Source of the DNA: Jimgerdemannia flammicorona
Lineage: Eukaryota > Mucoromycota > Endogonomycetes > Endogonales > Endogonaceae
Assembly: GCA_003990745.1 (NCBI GenBank)
Contig: RBNI01004231.1
Coordinates: 1 to 14,413, forward strand
Direction of reading: 5' to 3'
DNA length: 14,413 bases
Shown one piece after another: positions 1 to 6,402 of this stretch (positions within the stretch are counted from its first letter, which is position 1; each line of letters starts with the position of its first letter). The notes under the pieces were generated by a model. The model did no database searches and had not been told where the DNA came from. It was given only the letters and a program-made list of their open reading frames with translations. The position numbers and the translations under genes were made by a program.

Positions 1-478
1 GTGCTCAGTAGTCTATGCACATTCGCAGAGTATCATCCTTTTTCTTGACAAATAGGACTGGGGAGCCAAAGGGTGACTTGCTTGGTTGAATGGCTCCTCA
101 CTCAATGAGTTCATTGAGTTCCTTCTTGACTGCTTCAATTTCGAGTGGAGACATGCGGTACATTTTCTTCTTAAGTATAGCTGTATTAGGTATCAACTTT
201 ATTTCATGGTCATGGTCTCTTGAAGGTAGTAGGCCAGGTAGTTTGTCTGGGAAGACATCCTTGTACTTGTTCAGTAGTAACTTGATGCTTTCACTAATTG
301 ATAGCTTCTTGTCTTCTTTCTTTGGTCAGATCTATACCACAAAGGCACAGGTAGCTTTCTTGAGGGCCTTCTTGAACTGAATTGCTGAAAGAGTAGCAAT
401 TGGGGTTCTTGTCTGAGTCTTGTCTGACTTGATGGTAATGTTGGCTTCATTCTGAATCAAGGTGACTTCATTCTTGGT
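1..478 (-). pseudogene. PR-RT linker and N-terminus of reverse transcriptase, element A
   Basis: This continues the polyprotein frame. The linker has stops at 332 and 326. The RT entry region is clear: KYKDVFPDKLPG (about 235-265), DHDHEIKL (about 190-215), YRMSPLEI (about 130-155), then after a TGA at 98-100 the [16 protein letters not shown] motif (about 40-85) and LRMCIDY at the window edge. These correspond to the segments leading to and including RT motif 1 of Ty3/Gypsy elements. The catalytic YxDD region lies outside the window. The same region of element B is at about 7950-8200. Confidence 0.85.
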
Positions 479-850
479 CTAATCAATCTGAGGGTTGTGC
501 TGTGTAAGCCAGGGTTTGCCTAGGATCAGGTCATGGTCTCCTAGTGGTGCTACCTTGAAATCTAAACATTCCCAGTACTTCTGGATCTTGAGGGGAAGTT
601 TAGTGGCAATTGAGTCAATTGGTAAGATGGTGCCATCTGCAGTGACAACTCTACCATTCTTGCCAGCTGGTTTGGTAAGAATCTTGAGCTTGTCGATGAG
701 GTTCTTGTTGATGAAGTTCCCAACAGCTCCACTGTCTATGAGAACATCTAGTTCTTGTCCCTTGACTAGACCTTTGAAAATAAGCATTGAATTGGCTCGG
801 TTCTCAGCTATACTTGCAACTTTGTCAGTACTGCCAAAGCCTTTCTGATC
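479..850 (-). CDS. Retropepsin-like aspartic protease of element A
   Basis: An open stretch of about 123 codons in the Gag-Pol frame. The catalytic motif is LIDSGAVGNFI (about 715-750), and the second conserved region is DHDLILGKPWL (about 500-530); both are typical of Gypsy retropepsins, which work as dimers to cut the polyprotein. The segment starts inside the end of the dUTPase domain and ends at a TAG (479-481) shortly after the PWLTQHNP motif. The active-site triad is intact. It is part of a dead polyprotein, not a free gene; the ATG at 785-787 is an internal methionine. Confidence 0.85.
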   Translation of the reverse strand, partial: DQKGFGSTDKVASIAENRANSMLIFKGLVKGQELDVLIDSGAVGNFINKNLIDKLKILTKPAGKNGRVVTADGTILPIDSIATKLPLKIQKYWECLDFKVAPLGDHDLILGKPWLTQHNPQID

Positions 851-1243
851 TCACTTAGTTGAGAACAGCTTAGTGACTTCTTTGATGACTGGTAGGGTGA
901 CTCACTCCAGAATGAGCTGTGCGATTCTGTCACCTTCATTGACAGTGTATGGCTGGTTCTTATGATTGACTAGCAGGACTTGCATTTTACCTCGGAAGTC
1001 AGGGTCAATGACTCCAGCACCAATATCTAATGAGTGCTTGAGGCTGAGGCCAGATCTTAGTGCAATTCTTGCATAATGTTCCTTAGGGATTTTGACTGAA
1101 AGGCCAGTTGGAATGAGCCTTCTCTCATGTGCTGGAATAGTGACTTATTGTACTGCTTGAAGGTCCAAACCAATGGCTCCTTCTGACTATGCTTGAGGGA
1201 TCTGGGCCTTGGGGTTGACTCGCATGAAATTGAGTACAACTTC
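824..1243 (-). pseudogene. dUTPase domain of element A
   Basis: A trimeric-type dUTP pyrophosphatase domain, which would hydrolyse dUTP to dUMP and keep uracil out of the reverse-transcribed DNA. Visible family motifs in order: motif 1 as GAIGLDL (about 1160-1180), motif 2 RSGLSLK (1034-1057), motif 3 GAGVIDPDFRG with the catalytic Asp (989-1021), motif 4 GDRIAQLI (911-934), motif 5 KGFGSTD (824-845). Motifs 2 to 5 are near-canonical. Four in-frame stops interrupt it (1187, 1145, 902, 851). It lies in the same frame between Gag and protease; about 25 residues separate motif 5 from the protease strand. The assignment is from motif recognition alone. Confidence 0.85.
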
Positions 1244-2281
1244 TTATTCAACTGATTGACCTTGAGTGTCTTTGGACAGGACCAGAATCCTCTTTGGTTC
1301 AGCAGTTTTCTTGGGACATTTGATTGCAATGTAGCCAGGTTGATGGTAAAAGAAGTAGACTCCAGCCTTCTTGAGGTGCTCCTTTTCCTTAGGTGTAAGC
1401 TTGTCTTTCTTATTCTTATCAATGGTGTCTAGGTCCATAGGGGCAGGTCCAACAGTTCTGACTTTGGATTCCTCCCTTCTGTGGTTGTTGTTGTTGTTGT
1501 TGAAAGGTAGTCTCTTTTGTTCAAAGCAGTGACCGTAGGTGATAACATCAAACCTATCAGCAATTTTCATCGCTGTATCTAGGTCCTTGGGTTCTTCTAG
1601 TTTGACACGAACTCAGGTTTGACCTTTCAGGCCTCAGATGTACTTATTGACCTTCTTGTCTTCAGTGACATATGGTAATTCTAGCAGGATTGACAGAAAT
1701 TGTACATTGTATGCTTGCACAGACTTGAGTTGTTTGATATTTGCCAGATAGTCTTGTGTGGCCTTAGTGCTGTTGACTGGTTTGAATTAGCCTTGAATGG
1801 TATCAGAGAATTCACCCCAGGTCTTGATTCAGCCAGAGAATCTGGTATTCTGAACATGATTTCACCACCAGATTGCAGTATTTCCTCGGAGGAGTGTGGC
1901 AGCAAATTGGACTAGTGTTGCTTCTTCCAAATTGGTCAGCTCTCCATATTGCTCTAATTGGAAAAGCCAGGCATCAGTAGACAGTCCTTCTCTTTGACCA
2001 TCAAAGGTATCGGGCTTCTGAGGCTTGATAGTGACTGCTGTTGGATATATTGATATCAGTGGAGGTGCGGAGGTATGAGCAGAGGCCTTGCTTTCCTTTC
2101 TTTCTATGCGTTCTTGAAGTTGAGCAATCTGAGCTAGTGCATTCTGCAAAAGACTCTTGATGACCCCATTTGACTGAGTAGGGTTTTGCTGTTCCTCTTC
2201 TTCTTGCTAATTATACTGATTGTATGAGGTATTGCCTGGACCATAGGTACTATATGAAGGGTTCCACCCATTGTCCTCCAT
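1244..2281 (-). pseudogene. gag: Gag of element A, broken, zinc knuckle degenerate
   Basis: About 345 codons to the stop before the dUTPase. After a polar, Gln-rich N-terminus comes a predicted helical stretch (2149 to about 2080), then a Gag capsid-like segment with PDTFDGQREG, WLFQLEQYGELT and ATLLRGNTAIWW (about 2030-1865), the usual pattern of Gypsy Gag proteins, which build the virus-like particle. Stops interrupt it at 2207, 1862, 1829, 1787, 1634 and 1613. A run of six asparagines (1484-1502, a TTG repeat on the plus strand) precedes the nucleocapsid part. The CCHC knuckle (about 1310-1352) is recognisable by its spacing and the HQPG core, but both first cysteines and the histidine read tyrosine and only the last cysteine remains, so RNA binding by this copy would be lost. 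Confidence 0.75.
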
Positions 2282-2335
2282 AGTGTTGTAACTGATATCT
2301 TAAGAGGTGTCTTGATAAGGCTAAGTATAACTTCA

Positions 2336-2347
2336 CCACTGCTACCA
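2336..2347 (-). other. Primer binding site of element A (initiator tRNA-Met-like)
   Basis: The minus strand reads TGGTAGCAGTGG two nucleotides after the inner end of the 5' LTR. The complementary tRNA 3' end would be CCACTGCTACCA; the CTGCTACCA part fits an A1-U72 acceptor stem as in eukaryotic initiator tRNA-Met. Element B has the same 12-mer at the equivalent place. Confidence 0.75.
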
Positions 2348-2349
2348 AG

Positions 2350-2753
2350 TGTAATGGTTCTAGTTTCTAAATGAGAAAGCGACTAGTTCTGGTAATCCTA
2401 AGTAGCTCAAAGAGATACTAAGAGTTCAAGTATTCTCAAAGGATATCTGGAAGAAAATATTCTGAGGCTTTATTCATGAGAACAAAGGAGATATTTATAC
2501 AAGATCTGAAAGAAGGATCCAGAAGGATCTGAGAAATCAAAGGAAAATGTCAAGAGGAAAGTTCTCAGCAAAGATGACAAATGATGACAAATAAAGTTCT
2601 ATAAGTTTCCAGGATATTCAGTGACTAACTAAATAAGTACTAGTTAATGCTCGGCACCAAGAAGGGGATTTCTAAGTATGCGGAAAGTGCCAAAAGGTTA
2701 TAGAATATTCAAGAAAGACAGAGAAAAGAAATAAACTACACTAAAATATTACA
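2350..2753 (-). repeat. 5' LTR of element A (404 bp)
   Basis: The boundaries come from the terminal inverted hexamer TGTAAT/ATTACA (2350-2355 and 2748-2753), which gives the canonical TG...CA ends, and from the primer binding site lying 2 nt inside the inner edge. The partner LTR is outside the window, so the length rests on these signals and not on a pairwise alignment. The LTR contains a TATAAATA motif on the minus strand (2492-2499) and no long open frame. Confidence 0.8.
2492..2499 (-). promoter_or_regulatory. Putative TATA box of the element A LTR
   Basis: TATAAATA on the minus strand, about 255 bp into the 404-bp LTR. The identical octamer occurs in the LTRs of element B, which supports it as the core promoter of both elements. 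Start-site position is inferred only. Confidence 0.45.
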
Positions 2754-3109
2754 GTCACACATCAAGATCATTGCACTATATAAGATTGCCACACTCAGAA
2801 ATCACATACTTTTGAAAACTGCCTCGCTATATAAAATTGTAGCATTCTCAGTTGACCCAAGAAGGAAACCTGTTCACACACATAGACAAATCACCACTAC
2901 ATTTAAGAACCTGTCCCAAAAAAGGAAATTGCTTGCATAGTATCCAGATCTTGACTATTATACCACTAAACACCAAGGACCTCAGGAATCTTAAAACATT
3001 TTGTTGCTTTTTGACAAAGTAACTGGGAGCTCAAGCTAAACTACACCAACTCTCAACCTTGTAATTTGCCTCCATTGAGCTGACATATTATAATATAGTA
3101 AGAAGGTCT
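2754..3109. other. Inter-element flank, no gene seen
   Basis: About 355 bp between the 5' LTR of A and the target duplication of B. It has stops in all frames and no recognisable domain. Two related stretches share TATATAA followed by ATTG and CTCAG (about 2774-2798 and 2825-2851), perhaps an old tandem duplication. The last 30 bp contain ATATTATAATA, a motif found again just beyond the other end of B. Confidence 0.5.
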
Positions 3110-3114
3110 AGTAT
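3110..3114. repeat. Target site duplication of element B, left copy
   Basis: AGTAT immediately before the left LTR; it is repeated exactly at 13480-13484 after the right LTR. A 5-bp duplication is typical for Ty3/Gypsy integrases. Confidence 0.92.
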
Positions 3115-3594
3115 TGTAAGAGGGTTGCTTTTTAGAGTAACCGTTACATAGTTCTGGAAGGGTTTTCTGGAAGTTCTGGATATTCTGGAAGACCATTTTC
3201 TTATGGTCAAGATCAATTTCATATGGAGTACGTCCTCTATGCTTATTAATTTCAAGATCGGGTTGACATCTCAACCAAAGTCCTTTTTCGGACTAGTTCT
3301 GGATGTTCAGGATTTTCCGTATTTCAGGAAGGTCAAGAAACTAAGACCAGCTTAGTTGAATTGATGTATCGCTGCAGACAATACCTAATTAGGAAATTTC
3401 GTGATGGGGTTAGAAGTAGGACCTAACGGGGAGCAGATTTACTTAAGAGTGGGTTGTGGGGTATTAAATAGATTTATTCTCTATTCATGATATTGCTATA
3501 CTAGGAGTAGTTGTGTGAGGGATATTGTGGGGAAGTGCTCAGGAGTTGTGTTCAGATTGTTCAGGTCTGAGATTCTGAGGTCTGGGAGAGGGGG

Positions 3595-3602
3595 TATTTA
3601 TA
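3595..3602 (-). promoter_or_regulatory. Putative TATA box in the 3' LTR of B
   Basis: TATAAATA on the minus strand, conserved in both B LTRs and identical to the octamer in the element A LTR. In this copy it would drive read-out into the flank and not the element. Confidence 0.4.
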
Positions 3603-3790
3603 CTAGTGAGGGGCTATCTAGACTATGCTAGATATGGATGTAGCACTAAGTGCCTTGCTGAGTTGGAATGCAGTCACGTAGTACAATGGTGATCTGATAT
3701 GTCAAGAGATCGTCTGACTACTGAGTCAGTTCACAGTCACGTCGTACAAGGCTAATCTAACTATACTATGACTGCTAAGCTATTTATGGT

Positions 3791-4992
3791 CTAAGCACTG
3801 TCTGGATAGTCTTCGATGACATCACCATTGATGACATCATCTCTAATGAAGTAGTCGTCTAGGAAGAGTGGTTCGCGGATTACTTCTTCTTGTTGGCTGA
3901 GGTAATAATACATTGGAACTTTATCTCCATCCCACAGGATAGCATCATCTGTCTCGTATGCTGGATAAGGTGTTGGGGGCGAAGAAGTGGTGCATCATCT
4001 TTGTTTTCATCGGAATTGCTGTCTGCGTACCTCCTGTAGGTTACAGTACTATGAGTTGCGGGGTTATAGTATACTGGTGGCTGTGGTTCATGTCGCTCGT
4101 ATTTGGGTGGTGGAGTTGTTGGTTCAATCTTGAGGGTTGTCTGGAGGTACAGGTTGTGTTCTCCGGTCTCTTCATTGTAGTTGAAGTAATCAGGGATAAA
4201 TGCAGATTAGTATTCGTGCCAGTAGTCATTGTCCCAATAAGTCTTGTATGTGGTTATGAACTGTTATAAGTTCATCGGCAAGGTTGGTGGTGTGATCAGG
4301 GTTGGCAGGGATCCTTGGCTGGAGGTCATGTCAGCATCAGAAGGATCATTGTCTTCTGCTTTGTCTTTGTTGAAGTTGATTATATCATAGATGTCCTTCA
4401 TGGCATATCCAACTTGGGGCATTTGCAGGATATGGTCATCGGGGTGTAGGAAGGTTCTGTCTGTGGTTTCAACATACTCAAGATACTTGTGGTTGAGTTC
4501 TTATATTATGTCGTCAATTTGGCCATAGGACAGGGTAGCAACCATTTCGCTGGTAGTAACTCGGAGGCGGGGAATAAAGGTGCTGTACTCATAAAAGAGT
4601 TCTTGGTATTTGCGGGCGATGAGTTTCTGGTGTTGAGACATCTGAGTAATGTCTGTATCATAGTAGTGTTTGACCATGTCTTCCAGGAGGTGGCCAATCT
4701 GGTAATAGCTTGAGATTTGTCCGATCTGGTGGGCCTCGTTAAGTATGTTCAGGGCATTCCATTGGGCTTCCACAAAATAGAGAGGTGCTTGGCTGTAGAT
4801 ATTCATAAGGAGTAGAGGGGGTGTGGCTTGGTTGACAATGGCATTCCAAATGTCAGCGCAGATGCAGTTATAGATCTCGGTGGTCATATTTGTGTGTTTG
4901 GAAGTTGTGGTTGTTATTTGTTTTGGTTCTCTGTTTCGACGCATCTCGGGGCTGGGTATATATGCATTTGTTCTGGATTGGTAAGATTTCAT
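3791..4992 (-). pseudogene. LTR-borne accessory frame, copy in 3' LTR
   Basis: The counterpart of the frame at 12094-13296. The first 163 codons (4992 to the TAA at 4501-4503) are open, and both positions broken by stops in the N-terminal part of the other copy read glutamine here. Further on it has stops of its own (the TAA at 4501, one after MNL near 4267, one after WHEY near 4210), each a CAA in the other LTR, and a one-base deletion in a G run near 3975 that shifts the last 60 or so codons. In a genomic RNA starting in the 5' LTR this 3' copy is the one that would be carried, since the 5' copy lies upstream of the putative promoter. Function unknown. Confidence 0.6.
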
Positions 4993-5207
4993 TTGTGTGA
5001 ATCTTGTGTTCTGTGACTTGGTATTGACTCAGCTTTGTGTGCTATGACTTCTGTTTGACTCAGCTTCGTGATCTTGCAAGTGATTTCCAGATTTGTTCGA
5101 AGATCACATGTGATTTTGGTGGCTTGTTCAGAGGATGACATGTGGTTTCTGTGGCTTGGAGGTTGTGCGCTTACAACTCTCCTCTTCTTAGCTTTCGACA
5201 TCCTCAT
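4989..5207 (-). CDS. Small basic frame crossing the polypurine tract into the 3' LTR (72 aa)
   Basis: Starts with ATG at 5205-5207 in the internal region, runs through the polypurine tract (5177-5189) and the LTR border (5175), and ends with a TGA that overlaps the ATG of the LTR frame (ATGA at 4989-4992). The N-terminus MRMSKAKKRR is strongly basic and looks like a nuclear localisation signal; the purine tract itself encodes the Lys/Arg run. The LTR part is open in the 5' LTR too, where TGA reads TGG and the frame runs six codons further. It could be an upstream frame, a first exon, or a frameshift partner of the 400-codon frame, or simply chance. Confidence 0.35.
   Translation of the reverse strand: MRMSKAKKRRVVSAQPPSHRNHMSSSEQATKITCDLRTNLEITCKITKLSQTEVIAHKAESIPSHRTQDSHK
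5177..5189 (-). other. Polypurine tract of element B
   Basis: The minus strand reads AAGAAGAGGAGAG, followed by a single T and then the 3' LTR. Its position and composition fit the primer for plus-strand DNA synthesis. Confidence 0.88.
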
Positions 5208-5322
5208 TGGGGCCTTCTAATTTTGTTCTGTCTTGCTGAGTTCTTGATTAGATTCATAATAATTATAGTGTTCGAGGGAGTAGTATATATTATGTACTGA
5301 TAGGTGTTGGAGTATTCGGATT

Positions 5323-5730
5323 TCAGTTGTTCAAGGAATCGTATTCCTGAACTAAGTCAGTAGCATTCTGGAGATTGGTCTTGGGTTCCCATATTGCATC
5401 ATGGATCGGATAACCTTTCCATTTAATGAGATACTCAGGGTAGTTCTTGTGGCCACATTTGTTGAGAATTTGTTCAACTTCGTATTCTTCCTGGTTATTA
5501 ATAATGACAGGTGCAGGTGGTTCTGTAGTTCAGTTTGGGAATAATTCGTCATCATTATCATTATATCGCTTGAGATGTTGGACATTGAAGACTGGGTGAA
5601 TCTTAATAGTGTCTGATAGTGCCAATTTGTAGGAGGTTGGAGAGACTTGTGAAATGACTTCAAATAGTCCAATGAACTTGCTGTTCAGCTTTGTAGATAG
5701 TCTGTGCTTGAGGTTGTCAACTCAGTATCC
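5323..5730 (-). pseudogene. Integrase GPY/F-like tail and chromodomain of element B
   Basis: The C-terminal part of the polyprotein, with stops at 5722 and 5530. First comes a degenerate GPY/F module (FIGLFEVISQV, then IHPVFNVQHLKRY, about 5580-5680), then the chromodomain (about 5335-5490): EEYEVEQIL, YLIKWKGYP, AIWEP, NATDLVQEY. The Tyr of EYEVE and the Trp and Tyr of KWKGY match the aromatic cage that reads methylated histone H3 in HP1-type chromodomains, so this element probably aimed its integration at heterochromatin (inference from the family). The frame ends at TGA 5323-5325 right after the domain. An out-of-register frame covers the same stretch and is not the protein. Confidence 0.88.
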
Positions 5731-6402
5731 TCAGATGTCTAATAGAACTTTTTCTCCAATATCGAAGGTTTCTTCTCGGCAATGTTGGTTAACATACTGT
5801 GACTGTTGTTCTTGAGCTCGTAATAAGTTCTCGATTGCGATCTGGCTTAGATTATACATCTGGAGTAAGAATTCTTCAACAGCTTCAACTGTAGAGGGTT
5901 CTTCAGTGGTTCGGATGAGTGTCAGAGGAGTGTTTGGGTTTTGTCCAGTGTTGGCAAAGAATGGGGTCATTCCAAGAGAGGCTTGCTTGCTGTTGTTATA
6001 GGCAAACTCGACTGCAGTGAGCTGTTCATGCCAATCATCTTGTCTGTAGGAGACATAGTTTCTTAGCATTTGTTCCAGGGTTCGGTTCATTCTTTCAGTT
6101 TGGCCATCAGTTTCGGGGTGAAAGGCTGTAGATAGTGCAAGTTTCGTTCCAAGGTGTGCATGGAGGGCTTTCCAAAAATGGCTGGTAAATTTCGGGTCTC
6201 AGTCACTAACAATGATCTTAGGAAGACCATGATAGCAGAAGATATTATCAAACAAGAGTGTAGCTATGTCTGGTGCTGTTGCAGTGGTGGTGGTTGGTAC
6301 AAAGTGAGCTTGTTTGCTGAGATAGTCCACAAAGACAACAATTGCATCTTTCCCATTCTTGGTTCGAGGTAGTTGTACAATGAAGTCCATAGAGACTTGT
6401 TC
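5731..6402 (-). pseudogene. Integrase catalytic core of element B
   Basis: The retroviral-type integrase core, which joins element DNA to the target. DDE residues are all visible: Asp in SMDFIVQLP (about 6365-6390), Asp in IIVSD (about 6199-6215), Glu in the FHPETDGQTERMNR region (about 6080-6125). A TGA at 6199-6201 replaces the arginine of the near-invariant SDRDPKF motif, a direct case of CGA to TGA. The segment runs on through NSKQASLGMTPF (about 5960-6000) and a charged C-terminal helix to TGA 5731. The exact 5-bp target duplication fits this enzyme family. Confidence 0.9.

Larger units (their letters stand above)
1..2281 (-). pseudogene. gag-pol: Decayed Gag-dUTPase-PR-RT polyprotein of element A (partial)
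   Basis: One minus-strand frame from the ATG at 2279-2281 to the window edge, about 760 codons. The ATG lies about 55 nt after the primer binding site and opens with MEDNGWNPSY. In-frame stops have their lowest coordinate at 2207, 1862, 1829, 1787, 1634, 1613, 1244, 1187, 1145, 902, 851, 479, 332, 326, 98 and 5. I found no frameshift between Gag and RT, so Gag and Pol were one continuous frame. The last stop (TGA at 5-7) falls where the RT motif CIDYR should have its arginine, which indicates CGA to TGA. The individual domains are listed separately. Confidence 0.85.
1..2753 (-). mobile_element. Element A: Ty3/Gypsy LTR retrotransposon, 5' part only
   Basis: A minus-strand LTR retrotransposon that runs out of the window on the left. 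Reading along the minus strand it has a 404-bp 5' LTR (2350-2753), a primer binding site (2336-2347), and one reading frame starting at 2281 with Gag, dUTPase, aspartic protease and the beginning of reverse transcriptase. The rest of pol and the 3' LTR lie outside. All recognisable protein segments are in one frame, broken by about 16 stops, so the copy is dead. Its LTR and Gag differ clearly from element B next to it, so it is a different family, but primer site, TATA motif and domain order are shared. The 5 bp after the LTR (2754-2758, gtcac) would be one half of its target duplication; the other half is not visible. Confidence 0.9.
3115..5175 (-). repeat. 3' LTR of element B (2061 bp)
   Basis: The left LTR on the plus strand, which is the 3' LTR of the minus-strand element. 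Its ends are TGTAAG and CTTACA, a 6-bp inverted terminal repeat. It aligns over its full length with 11418-13479. The only length difference I found is one G in a homopolymer (five G's near 3975, six near 12280). All other differences in the compared part are transitions. It contains the accessory frame (3791-4992), a TATA motif and three TGACTCA/TGAGTCA heptamers. Confidence 0.95.

Noticed and set aside
495..848. Plus-strand frame of 117 codons
   Set aside because: It is antisense to the protease of element A, whose DSG and LGKPWL motifs identify the coding strand.
1057..1422. Minus-strand frame of 121 codons over Gag/dUTPase of A
   Set aside because: It is out of register; the dUTPase motifs are in the Gag-Pol frame despite its stops.
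3004..3025. Resemblance of GTTGCTTTTTGACAAAGTAA to the LTR start
   Set aside because: Only about 20 bp, no TG...CA border and no further similarity; too short to call a solo-LTR remnant.
3053..3274. Minus-strand frames at 3053-3274 and 11335-11577 as genes
   Set aside because: Both cover the inner or outer 160 bp of the LTRs and differ after the border; they are just the same LTR end running into different sequence.
5352..5672. Minus-strand frame of 106 codons over the chromodomain
   Set aside because: It is out of register with the polyprotein; the chromodomain motifs are read in the other frame.
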